A stretch of DNA of 64,000 nt from the NCBI GenBank assembly GCA_034670265.1, contig JAXMNU010000004.1, forward strand, positions 248,001 to 312,000, given 5' to 3'. Source of the DNA: Halomarinibacterium sp034670265. Lineage in GTDB: Bacteria; Bacteroidota; Bacteroidia; Flavobacteriales; Flavobacteriaceae. Below, one piece after another: positions 53,638-62,217 of this stretch. The position numbers and the translations under genes were made by a program. Position 1 is the stretch's first letter. The number at the start of each line of letters is the position of its first letter. The notes beneath the pieces were generated by a model. The model worked only from the letters and a program-made list of their open reading frames with translations. It was not told where the DNA came from and made no database searches.

Positions 53638-54351
53638 ATGAAAAAATTATTTACTCTCTTTTGTGCTTTTGCTACAATAACAGCTGTTGCACAATTTAAT
53701 GTAGAATCCCATAGTGGAGACCCTATTGTAGATGGACAATTGGTTATTGCAGGTGCGTTAAACAATCCACTTCCTTTTTATGTAAACAATGAATCTACAA
53801 CAGATGAAATATACATGAAATGTGAATTTGTAAGTGCTATAAATTATGATGGTGTAGATATGCAATTATGTTTTGGATTATGTTACGACCCAGTTGCAGT
53901 TGGTCAAGTTTACCCTCCTGGAAATGAAGTTGTAACTATTCAACCTGGTCAGCATCAAGATTCAGACGGTGATAAATTCTTAAATTATAATGATGGTGGT
54001 GGAAACATTATTGATTATGTGTTCCGTTTTTATCAAGTTGATGCAGGCGGAAATGAAATAGGTGATGATTTAACTTTTACATATCGCTATGATCCTGCAT
54101 TAGGAATTAACGATAACAAAGAAGTGAAGGCAAACATTACTAGTACAGTTGTTCGTGATGTTATTACAATTGAAGCTATTGAAGAAGCTTCAGTAGTGAT
54201 TTATGATATTCGTGGTCGTGCTGTTTCAAATCAAAAATTGATTATTGGAACAAATACAATTAATGTTGCGAGTTTACCTGCTCAAGTTTATTTAGTTCAA
54301 TTAACTAATGAAAAAGGAGCTTCTCAAGCTGTTAAAATTGTAAAGAGATAA
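53638..54351 (+). CDS. Small secreted protein with T9SS sorting domain
   Basis: A 237-residue exported protein: signal peptide to about residue 18 (TITAVAQ), a beta-sandwich-like part of about 130 residues with two close cysteines (MQLCFGLCYDP), and a T9SS type A sorting domain at residues 160-237 (NITSTVVRDVITIEAIEEASVVIYDIRGRAV and on to KIVKR). The middle part resembles the cleaved-adhesin or Ig-like domains in other cargo, but I cannot name it. Lies divergent from the Omp28-type pair. Confidence 0.78.
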   Translation: MKKLFTLFCAFATITAVAQFNVESHSGDPIVDGQLVIAGALNNPLPFYVNNESTTDEIYMKCEFVSAINYDGVDMQLCFGLCYDPVAVGQVYPPGNEVVTIQPGQHQDSDGDKFLNYNDGGGNIIDYVFRFYQVDAGGNEIGDDLTFTYRYDPALGINDNKEVKANITSTVVRDVITIEAIEEASVVIYDIRGRAVSNQKLIIGTNTINVASLPAQVYLVQLTNEKGASQAVKIVKR

Positions 54352-54367
54352 ACTGAAAAGATTTTAT

Positions 54368-54404
54368 AAAAAAAGCCCGAAGAGATATGCTTCGGGCTTT
54401 TTTT
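54368..54404. terminator. Bidirectional terminator
   Basis: AAAAAAAGCCCGAAG and CTTCGGGCTTTTTTT form a 15-bp inverted repeat with a 7-base loop, between convergent genes. Confidence 0.87.
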
Positions 54405-54419
54405 ATGTGTTTATTTTGT

Positions 54420-56069
54420 TTAAAAATTAACTGAAAGATTTGCGCTAAAGCCATTGTTTTCAGGAACAAATCGACATACACCACCCACACATATTAATCC
54501 TCCTCTTTGGCGACCGTAATTCATTCCCATACGGGTTCTTCCTTTAGTATAGCTACCACCAAAATTGTAGTAATGTAACTCTCCTTCACCACCATAATTC
54601 CAGGCATCTGCTACATAGAGTGCAAGGTGAGAATTAAAGTTATATTCAACAACACCACCTGCCCAATTTTTACGATCCTGTTTTGTCCACAGATGCTGCC
54701 CAGCAACACGTAAAGATTTACTGCCCTCAAACTTTATAGTCCCTTCAGCAACTATTACATCGGCTTCAATATCATCTGGACCTCCTAAGGGGCCGCCTAA
54801 TACAACTCCTTTATCTGCCATAACATTTTGGTAAGTTAATACAGAGTTAAAACTAGAAGACCAACGGTTTTTAATTTCAAAATTGATATCTCTAAAGTAA
54901 TTGTTTCCTTTTCCTATAAATTCTACGTCATACGAAAAATCATCGTAAAAGGTTGTTTCTAAGCCTCCCCAATATGAAAAGTTTGCAGCTACTTTTGTAC
55001 TGTATTTTCCAAAGAAACTTTCCTTTGGAAATGAAAAATAAATATCGGTTTGAGTACCTACTTCTCCCGCTCTTTGCTCTAACGCATCTGTTAATAATCT
55101 CGGTTGAGAATTGTACACGTATATGTTGGTTAACAAATAATCTTGTTGCTTTGTAAGGGCAGGAACAAAATTTATAAGCTGTTGGTTAAATTGATTTCCT
55201 TCAGCTAATCTATCTGCGTAGAAACTAAAGTTTTCTAATCTTCTGAAAGTAGAATTAATTCCAAATCCTCTTTGTGAATATCCCAAGTTTATTTGCAATG
55301 CGGTGCCATCATACAATCGATTAGAGACTAATGCCCCTTCATTTGCAATAACATCACTATCTTTAATAATTCCTTCAAAACCTCCATAAAAGTTTCCAAT
55401 TCCCCAATCCAACCTTCCTCCATAAGCAGCAACAGTACTCGGAATTTCTTCATTAGTACCTCTATCTTGGTAACGAGAAACATAACTAGCTCCAATGCGT
55501 AAATCAACACTTCCTAATTCGGCAGCAGAACCTACGTCTAGGTTTGCATCTAAACCACTTATGGTACCTTCAGAGACTTCAAAGCCGTTTCTTTGTTGAC
55601 CAAATAAGGCAGTTAAACTTAAATCGGCTAACGGGTCAAACTTAATTCTTACCCCTCTAATGGCGGTATTGATTCCTAGCTGTCTGTCTTCCCAGCTTCT
55701 TAAGATAAGACCGTTTCCAAATTGTTCGTAAAAATATCCACCTGTAATATCTAAGGTTTCATTTTTGAAATTTAAAAAGTAATTGGCGACCCCATTGTTG
55801 CCGTCAAAATCTGGGCTAAAGCCAAGTAAAGCAGAAGGGAGGTAGGATTCGTATTGAATACCTGCCGTAAATTTTCCGTAATTATAATTTAACTGAAGGT
55901 AATTATTTGCACGAAATTGGTCTTCGGGAGCTACAAAGCCTAGTCCGTCATCGTCTAAAAGCCATTGCGAATTAGACTCAAAACCCCCAAAAAAGCTACC
56001 TTTTGTTTCTTCTTGTGCAAACGTTAAGCCAGTTGCCATGAGTATGGCAATGATTAAAAACTTTTTCAT
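54420..56069 (-). CDS. DUF6029-family outer membrane beta-barrel protein
   Basis: A 549-residue exported protein with a signal peptide ending in GLTFAQ and alternating amphipathic strands throughout, ending with aromatic NGFSANLSVNF, as outer membrane barrels do. The repeated GGYFYEQFGNGLILRSWEDRQLG-type strands match the DUF6029 group of Bacteroidota. Function unknown. It follows the TlpA-like thioredoxin gene by 26 bases on the same strand, which suggests a functional link. Confidence 0.82.
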   Translation of the reverse strand: MKKFLIIAILMATGLTFAQEETKGSFFGGFESNSQWLLDDDGLGFVAPEDQFRANNYLQLNYNYGKFTAGIQYESYLPSALLGFSPDFDGNNGVANYFLNFKNETLDITGGYFYEQFGNGLILRSWEDRQLGINTAIRGVRIKFDPLADLSLTALFGQQRNGFEVSEGTISGLDANLDVGSAAELGSVDLRIGASYVSRYQDRGTNEEIPSTVAAYGGRLDWGIGNFYGGFEGIIKDSDVIANEGALVSNRLYDGTALQINLGYSQRGFGINSTFRRLENFSFYADRLAEGNQFNQQLINFVPALTKQQDYLLTNIYVYNSQPRLLTDALEQRAGEVGTQTDIYFSFPKESFFGKYSTKVAANFSYWGGLETTFYDDFSYDVEFIGKGNNYFRDINFEIKNRWSSSFNSVLTYQNVMADKGVVLGGPLGGPDDIEADVIVAEGTIKFEGSKSLRVAGQHLWTKQDRKNWAGGVVEYNFNSHLALYVADAWNYGGEGELHYYNFGGSYTKGRTRMGMNYGRQRGGLICVGGVCRFVPENNGFSANLSVNF

Positions 56070-56095
56070 TTATGTTGGTTGTTTGTTAGTATTTT

Positions 56096-56578
56096 TTATT
56101 TAGAAAACTCCTTGATTTTTTCATACAATTCGTTTTCTGCACCAGGACTATAACCTGAATGGCGATATACAATTTTTCCATCTTTTACCAAAATAGTTAA
56201 TGGAACTGTGGCAGCGCCTAAGGCGCGTTTTACGTCATTATTGGTATCTAATAAAATTGTATAATCCCAGCCTTTTCCATTGATTAAAGGCTTAACTCTT
56301 CTCACGGTACGGCTATCGTCTACAGATACAGCGATAAGAGACACACCAGTTTCATCTTGCCAATCTTCATAAACTTCACTAATAGCATCAAGCTCTTTTA
56401 AACAAGGTACGCACCAGGTCGCCCAAAGTGAAATAACAACTGGGGCATCACTTTTAGAGGCTTTTTGTAACGAAATTGTAGTTCCATCCATTGTGGTAAC
56501 ATTTACATTAGGTAAGGCGTCTTGAGCAAAAGCTTGAAGTGATATTGCTAAGAAAGTAAGTGCAAGAATTTTTTTCAT
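56096..56578 (-). CDS. TlpA-like periplasmic thioredoxin
   Basis: A 160-residue exported thioredoxin with signal peptide to about residue 19 and the motif W55-C56-V-P-C59. The cis-proline region is ATVPLTILV. Start at 56578 is chosen at the signal peptide; an ATG at 56608 would add ten residues. TlpA-type proteins reduce periplasmic disulfides in envelope proteins or in cytochrome assembly. It is the first gene of a unit with the DUF6029 barrel. Confidence 0.9.
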   Translation of the reverse strand: MKKILALTFLAISLQAFAQDALPNVNVTTMDGTTISLQKASKSDAPVVISLWATWCVPCLKELDAISEVYEDWQDETGVSLIAVSVDDSRTVRRVKPLINGKGWDYTILLDTNNDVKRALGAATVPLTILVKDGKIVYRHSGYSPGAENELYEKIKEFSK

Positions 56579-56754
56579 TGTGTTAGGGTGTTTAATAAGT
56601 TGCGACAATATTAGTGAATTTTTACTAGAAATACCTAATTTTTTAATACCCTACTAACTCGATATAGTATTGATTTTATTGGGATTATCAGGTTTTTCAA
56701 AAAAAATAATTACTTTAGCATTTACAAAAAATATGCCTTTTTATAAATATTGTT

Positions 56755-57804
56755 ATGAAAAAATCTTTTTTACAAATTCCTGTCTTCATTTTTGCTATTG
56801 CAATTGCATTTACTTCGTGTAGTAAAAAGGAGGATTTTACAGCTGAAGATGACCAACAAGTTGAAGAAATTGAAATAGGTCTTACTTTCAGAAAAGCTTC
56901 CTTAAAAAATCAAAATATAGAATTTAAGGTATTTGACGATGCTGGAAATGAAATTACCGAAAATATTTCCTTTTTTGTTGACGGAACTATGTTAGATGCA
57001 AATACATTTCAATCTAGTACCGAAGGAACTTTTGAAGTTTATGCTGAATACACCATTGAGGATCAGGTGATTGTAACCGACACCGAAACTTTTTCAGTAG
57101 TAACTCCAAAAAGAAACATAGTGCTGGAAGATTATACAGGTACGTGGTGTGGGTACTGTCCTAGTTTAGATGCAGCTATTAATGTTGTGGCACAACAAAC
57201 AGACCACATAAGTGTTGTTGCTATTCATAATAATGATGATTTGGCTTTAGCTATTGAGCCTACCATACGACAAGAATTTGGAGTATTTGGTTTTCCTTCA
57301 GGACGTATAAATAGAACGACTATTTGGGGATCTGCACTTAACTTTCCAGAGAATCAAGTTTTAGATATTGCGGGCGAGAACGTAAATACTGCTATTAGTA
57401 TAAAATCTTCTGTAGAATCTGGAAACTTAAATGTTGAGATTAATGTAGCGTCTGAAGCTTCACTTCAAGATAGAAAACTAGTCGTATACCTTGTTGAAGA
57501 TGGTATTATAAGAGATCAAACTAACTATTTTAATAATGATTCAGACAGTCCTTATTACCAGTTAGGAGATCCCATTGTAGATTTTGAATTAAATCACGTT
57601 TTACGTGCCACTATTAGTGATGCCTTTGGAGACGTAATCCCGAATACAGCAGAACTTATAGACTACACTGCAAATTACAATTATAGTTTGCCTGGTGACT
57701 TTGTAGTTGAGAATTTAAGTTTAGTAGTCATGGTTGTTGATATGGATAACAATGCAATTAATTCGCAACATGCCCATGTGAATACTGAAAAATACTATGA
57801 ATAA
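56755..57804 (+). CDS. Omp28-type lipoprotein with thioredoxin-like domain
   Basis: A 349-residue lipoprotein: signal peptide ending in FTSC (Cys22), an Ig-like domain (residues 40-115), then the Omp28-related thioredoxin-like domain with C132-G-Y-C135 in DYTGTWCGYCPS and FGFPSGRINR. It lacks the T9SS sorting domain of the two longer Omp28-type proteins, so it would stay anchored in the envelope. It is divergent from the TlpA-like gene, with 176 bp between the starts. Confidence 0.87.
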   Translation: MKKSFLQIPVFIFAIAIAFTSCSKKEDFTAEDDQQVEEIEIGLTFRKASLKNQNIEFKVFDDAGNEITENISFFVDGTMLDANTFQSSTEGTFEVYAEYTIEDQVIVTDTETFSVVTPKRNIVLEDYTGTWCGYCPSLDAAINVVAQQTDHISVVAIHNNDDLALAIEPTIRQEFGVFGFPSGRINRTTIWGSALNFPENQVLDIAGENVNTAISIKSSVESGNLNVEINVASEASLQDRKLVVYLVEDGIIRDQTNYFNNDSDSPYYQLGDPIVDFELNHVLRATISDAFGDVIPNTAELIDYTANYNYSLPGDFVVENLSLVVMVVDMDNNAINSQHAHVNTEKYYE

Positions 57805-57824
57805 TAAACACTGATATAAAAAAC

Positions 57825-57856
57825 AAAAAGCCTGAATATGCATTCAGGCTTTTTTT
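57825..57856. terminator. Bidirectional terminator
   Basis: AAAAAGCCTGAAT and ATTCAGGCTTTTT form a 13-bp stem with a 4-base loop, between the convergent Omp28-type lipoprotein and pruA genes. Confidence 0.87.
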
Positions 57857-57874
57857 AATGAATCATAATTAAGT

Positions 57875-59500
57875 TTACCCTAAAAATGGATAGCGATAAT
57901 CTGTTGGAGTTACAAAAGTTTCCTTTACCATTCTTGGAGAAAGCCATCTGTATAGGTTTAATTTACTTCCAGCTTTATCATTGGTTCCGCTTGCTCTAGC
58001 ACCTCCAAAAGGTTGCTGTCCAACTACGGCTCCTGTTGGCTTATCATTGATGTAAAAATTACCTGCAGCATTTTCAAGAATTCTTACCCCTAATTCTAAG
58101 GCATATCTATCTTCACTAAATACAGCGCCTGTTAAGGCATATTCGCTAGTTTCATCTACTAAGTGTAGCGTTTCTTCCCAGGCATCATCTTCAAATACGT
58201 AGATAGTTACAACAGGACCAAAAAGCTCTGTACACATGGTTGAGTATTTAGGGTTGTTGGTCTTTATTACAGTAGGTTCAATAAAGTACCCTTTGGATTT
58301 ATCATAATTTCCGCCAGCTATAATTTCGGCATCAGCATCTTTTTTAGCTTGGTCAATATAACTTGCTAATTTATCAAAAGAGCCTTCGTGAATAACAGCA
58401 GTGATAAAATTGCTCATATCCTCTGGAGATCCCATTTTAAAGGATGCTATATCTGCTTTAAGGAATGTTGAAACATCATTCCAAATACTTTTCGAAATGT
58501 AACAACGACTCGCTGCACTACATTTTTGCCCTTGGAATTCGAACGCTCCTCTCGCAATAGCGGTAGCTACTTGCTTAGGATTTGAAGTTTTATGCGCTAC
58601 GATAAAATCTTTTCCACCTGTTTCGCCTACAATCCTTGGGTAGGTTTTGTAATTGTGAATGTTAGTTCCAATTTTTTGCCAGATATCTTTAAACACATGC
58701 GTAGAACCCGTAAAATGAATACCACTAAAATCTGGACTTGCTAATACCGTGTCAGTAATCATAACAGGATCACCCATCACCACATTAATCACTCCGGGAG
58801 GAACCCCTGCTACTTTAAACACATCCATAATGACTTTGGCAGAGTACATTTGACTATCACTTGGTTTCCACACAACTACATTTCCTAACATAGCGGCACT
58901 CGCAGGAAGATTTGCTGCAATAGCTGTAAAATTGAATGGTGTAATAGCATAGATAAACCCTTCCAGCGGACGATATTCTAACCGGTTCCATGCATCTGAA
59001 GTAGATTCTGGTTGCTCGGCATAAATTTCAGTCATAAACTGAACATTGAATCGGAGAAAATCTATTAACTCACAAGCTGCATCAATTTCTGCTTGATGAA
59101 TCGTTTTAGATTGCGCTAACATCGTTGCAGCATTTATCTTTGCACGGTAAGGCCCGGCAAGTAGTTCCGCAGCACGTAAAAAGATAGCGGCACGTTGCTC
59201 CCAAGGCATCACTGCCCATTTTTTTCTTGCTTCTAAGGCAGTACTTATGGCTTCCTCAATATGTTTTTTTTCAGCTTTATGATACGTTCCTAACACATGT
59301 TTGTGATCATGCGGAGGTGACATCGTTGCCGTATTACCGGTTTTAATATCTTTTCCATTAATGTATAAAGGTACTTCCACAGTACTATTATACATTTTTT
59401 TATATGTTTCTGAAACTTCTTTGCGTTCTGCACTGCCTGGTGCATAGCTTTTAACAGGTTCGTTTACAGCTACTGGAACTTCAAAAAATCCTTTTCCCAT
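57875..59500 (-). CDS. pruA: L-glutamate gamma-semialdehyde dehydrogenase
   Basis: Aldehyde dehydrogenase of 541 residues that makes glutamate from glutamate semialdehyde in proline degradation. It shows YAITPFNFTAIAANLPASAAMLGN, GIHFTGST, GETGGKDF, the catalytic cysteine in FEFQGQKCSAASRCY, and the C-terminal NFYINDKPTGAVVGQQPFGGARASGTNDKAG stretch of the 1-pyrroline-5-carboxylate dehydrogenase type 1 group. No PutA-type proline dehydrogenase domain is fused to it. Single gene. Confidence 0.95.
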   Translation of the reverse strand: MGKGFFEVPVAVNEPVKSYAPGSAERKEVSETYKKMYNSTVEVPLYINGKDIKTGNTATMSPPHDHKHVLGTYHKAEKKHIEEAISTALEARKKWAVMPWEQRAAIFLRAAELLAGPYRAKINAATMLAQSKTIHQAEIDAACELIDFLRFNVQFMTEIYAEQPESTSDAWNRLEYRPLEGFIYAITPFNFTAIAANLPASAAMLGNVVVWKPSDSQMYSAKVIMDVFKVAGVPPGVINVVMGDPVMITDTVLASPDFSGIHFTGSTHVFKDIWQKIGTNIHNYKTYPRIVGETGGKDFIVAHKTSNPKQVATAIARGAFEFQGQKCSAASRCYISKSIWNDVSTFLKADIASFKMGSPEDMSNFITAVIHEGSFDKLASYIDQAKKDADAEIIAGGNYDKSKGYFIEPTVIKTNNPKYSTMCTELFGPVVTIYVFEDDAWEETLHLVDETSEYALTGAVFSEDRYALELGVRILENAAGNFYINDKPTGAVVGQQPFGGARASGTNDKAGSKLNLYRWLSPRMVKETFVTPTDYRYPFLG

Positions 59501-59530
59501 GGGTTTGTTTTTTTGTTTTTAAAAGAGTTG

Positions 59531-59538
59531 CAAAGGTA
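59531..59538 (-). promoter_or_regulatory. -10 element of the pruA promoter
   Basis: On the minus strand TACCTTTG fits TAnnTTTG exactly, 30 bases before the pruA ATG. Confidence 0.5.
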
Positions 59539-59628
59539 GCAATTTCTGAAGGTTTTGTGAAGGGTTCAATCTGTAAATCTTTGTTAACTCATAATAAAAT
59601 TCAAACGGTAAAATGAAATTCTTTTTGT

Positions 59629-60666
59629 ATGTTTCAGAACTATATTACGCTATTGAAAATATCAGGAAAAATAGTAGTCTTGGCATATCCCGACACCTTT
59701 GTAAAGATGAGTGACGAATGGGTTTGTAAATTTTTGCCATTGGTAGGATTGGGCACCAAAGAGTATATCAAAGCGGGTCATGCAGCACAAGTTTTAATAA
59801 ATACAGAAAATGGAGAAGCGCTGTATTATGATTTTGGACGCTATATTACACCCAATGGCTTTGGAAGGGTTCGCAATGCAAAAACTGATGCCGAGTTAAA
59901 AATTCCGTTTAAAATTGAATGGAATAATGAAGGGTCGATGGCAAACTTAAATAAACTACTACTTTGGTTAGAGGCACATCCCCAAAAAACACACGGAGAT
60001 GGCAGGATGCTGGCTTCGGTGTGCGAGCCCATTGATTTTGAAAAAGCAAAAACGTATGCAGATATGCTGCAAAATATGGGGAGTATTCCTTATGGAGCTT
60101 TTGATAAAAAGGGAAGCAATTGCGCCCGTTTTGTCGCTGAAACAATTTTAGCTGGAACTTCAGAAAAGAAAATTCAAAAGGCATTGATGTTCAATAAAAA
60201 ATTTACACCCAGTGGCGTAGGTAATGTTGAAAAAGCTGGTTTAGGAAAGGTTTTTGAAGTGTTTAATGGAACTGTAAAACCTTTTTTAGGAAGTGCTTTT
60301 AAAGAAAATTTGAAGAATTATTTTCATAAAAAGAAATCAACAGATACTGAAAAAGCCACTTTTTATGAGGCTCATGAAAATCTTCAAAAGTTGGAAGGCA
60401 TTGGAAGTAGTGCCTATTTCGAAATATTGAATGAAACAACACTACCAGAGTATCATTTCCGAATAAAACGCTATAACGATTTGTTAGTTGAAGATTTTGA
60501 TGGAGTCTATTTTTCAGAAGAATTCAATCACACAAAACCTTTTCAGTTTACTTACGATTCTCACTGTGCTTTTTGTCATGTGCTTCAGGAGGGTAAGAAA
60601 ATTAAGTTGATACGTCTATCAACTTATAGTAGATTCAATTCATTGCGAAAGAGGCATTCAGTTTAA
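59629..60666 (+). CDS. DUF6695-like protein, possible permuted NlpC/P60 hydrolase
   Basis: A 345-residue cytoplasmic protein without signal peptide. H51 lies in KAGHAAQVLI, followed by YYDFGRY, and C165 in KGSNCARFVAETIL. The order His then Cys and the NCxxFV motif are those of circularly permuted NlpC/P60 (YiiX/LRAT-like) folds, so I infer a papain-like amidase or acyltransferase site; this is not proved. The C-terminal 80 residues are a separate part rich in aromatic residues with HCAFCHVL. The name DUF6695 is from memory. Its last 32 bases overlap apaG on the other strand. Confidence 0.7.
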   Translation: MFQNYITLLKISGKIVVLAYPDTFVKMSDEWVCKFLPLVGLGTKEYIKAGHAAQVLINTENGEALYYDFGRYITPNGFGRVRNAKTDAELKIPFKIEWNNEGSMANLNKLLLWLEAHPQKTHGDGRMLASVCEPIDFEKAKTYADMLQNMGSIPYGAFDKKGSNCARFVAETILAGTSEKKIQKALMFNKKFTPSGVGNVEKAGLGKVFEVFNGTVKPFLGSAFKENLKNYFHKKKSTDTEKATFYEAHENLQKLEGIGSSAYFEILNETTLPEYHFRIKRYNDLLVEDFDGVYFSEEFNHTKPFQFTYDSHCAFCHVLQEGKKIKLIRLSTYSRFNSLRKRHSV

Positions 60667-61015
60667 AAAGGGGAATGGAGACTTCAATCTCACTAAAAGG
60701 CGTTTTCATTTTGTAATATCCTTGCATACTTCCAAAAGGAGATACCAATACACAACCACTATTGTATTGGTGCTTTCCACCGGGCTCAATAATGGGCTGT
60801 TCGCCAATGACACCTTCACCTTCAACAGTTTCAGTTTCGTTTAAAGCATCTTTTATAAGCCAAAATCTAGATTTTAATTGTACAGGGTGCTGACTTTGGT
60901 TCTCTATAAGTACTTCGTAAGAAAAAGCATATTGCTTTTTATGGTCACTGTAAAAGGAGCCTTCAAAATATGTTTCTACCGAAACTTTTATGTTATGTGT
61001 AACTTGTTGAACCAT
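60635..61015 (-). CDS. apaG: ApaG domain protein
   Basis: A 126-residue protein of the ApaG family with a fibronectin-III-like fold: VSVETYFEGSFYSDHKKQYAFSYEVLIEN, LKSRFWLIKDA, GEGVIGEQPIIEPGGKHQYNSG and FGSMQGYYKM are diagnostic. Although the name is linked to Co2+/Mg2+ efflux in Salmonella, its activity is uncertain. It directly abuts the DUF3667 gene (no gap), so they share a transcript; its end overlaps the convergent gene by 32 bases. Confidence 0.93.
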   Translation of the reverse strand: MVQQVTHNIKVSVETYFEGSFYSDHKKQYAFSYEVLIENQSQHPVQLKSRFWLIKDALNETETVEGEGVIGEQPIIEPGGKHQYNSGCVLVSPFGSMQGYYKMKTPFSEIEVSIPLFKLNASFAMN

Positions 61016-62164
61016 TTAATATGCTGCTGCCGTAATTGCAAAAAATAGTATTGCTATAATGGTAGCACTAAAGTTGAAAACAATATTTAAAAATAAGAAT
61101 TTTATAATTGTAATAAATCTATTCTGCTCATAAAAATTCCGTAATGCTTTATAAAAGTATATCGGGCCAATAATCATTAAAAAAATTCCTGTTAATATTT
61201 CATCTCCTATTAATAAATCTGGAAGCAAAAGAATGAGCATCCCAAGAAAGACAAAGCCAAAAATGTGGAAAATAAATATTAAATGTTCCATATAACTATA
61301 CTTCTTTTTGGAATATATAAGCCATAAGAATAAAGCAAAGAAAGGTGCAAAAAAGAATAAGAAAAAGGGCACTTTACCCATCATATAATTAGCAAAACCA
61401 AAAGGATTCTCTTTTACTCTATCTATAGAAGAATTCTTACTGTAAAGCCATCTATTAAATCGGGTATTTTTATGATTTAAACTATCTAAAGCTTTCGCTG
61501 GATTTCTTATATCGTATTCGTTATAAAAATCCCTGTACAACCCAAAGCGTTTACCCAAGCGGTCACTTAATGACATGGTGTCCAACTCTGTTTCTGTATA
61601 ATATGTAATTTCTTTTGGTTCCTTTGGCTTAAACGGAGCGTTATCTGTTTCTTTAATTACCGTATCTCTTTCAATAGCTATTGAGTCCTGTATATTTTTA
61701 AGTTGGTTTTCTTCTGGTAGATCAAAATTATTAAGTGTTACAACATTGTCATTTTCAATTTTAATAGGCTCATCATTGTTATTAAAATTGACAAAATTAC
61801 TGCTGCCAGACAAGGTCGTAATAAGACTTTGAAGCAAAAAGTAAATAATAGAAACACTTAAGAAAAACCGAAAAGGATTAGCGTATTTTAAACGTTGCCC
61901 TCCCACATAGTTTTTGGTAATGGTTCCGGGTTTAAAAAGGATGTCCTTTAAAGTATATCGTAAACGGGAATCGTAGTTTACAATACTGCTAAAAAACTCT
62001 TTAAAGAAATCCCCAAGTGATAATTTTTTTGTAGAATTTATTTGACCACAATACGAGCAATATACATCACTTAAGTCTAGTGGGTGGCTACAGTTGAGAC
62101 ATTTTACACCACGGTACTTAACGGCTTTTCTCCCAGTTTGCTTTTCTGGTAAACTATTGCTCAT
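61016..62164 (-). CDS. DUF3667 membrane protein with zinc ribbon
   Basis: A 382-residue protein with an N-terminal zinc ribbon (C22-x2-C25, C36-x2-C39), the DUF3667 core (LGDFFKEFFSSIVNYDSRLRYTLKDILFKPG, YVGGQRLKYANPFRFFLSVSIIYFL), a long acidic soluble loop and four to five C-terminal membrane segments. Function is not known. It lies 53 bases downstream of the T9SS plug gene and directly upstream of apaG. Confidence 0.87.
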   Translation of the reverse strand: MSNSLPEKQTGRKAVKYRGVKCLNCSHPLDLSDVYCSYCGQINSTKKLSLGDFFKEFFSSIVNYDSRLRYTLKDILFKPGTITKNYVGGQRLKYANPFRFFLSVSIIYFLLQSLITTLSGSSNFVNFNNNDEPIKIENDNVVTLNNFDLPEENQLKNIQDSIAIERDTVIKETDNAPFKPKEPKEITYYTETELDTMSLSDRLGKRFGLYRDFYNEYDIRNPAKALDSLNHKNTRFNRWLYSKNSSIDRVKENPFGFANYMMGKVPFFLFFFAPFFALFLWLIYSKKKYSYMEHLIFIFHIFGFVFLGMLILLLPDLLIGDEILTGIFLMIIGPIYFYKALRNFYEQNRFITIIKFLFLNIVFNFSATIIAILFFAITAAAY

Positions 62165-62217
62165 AGGGTAAATTTAAGGAAAGTTCCTTAATGTAGTCCA
62201 TCTTTAATTTGTAAAAG

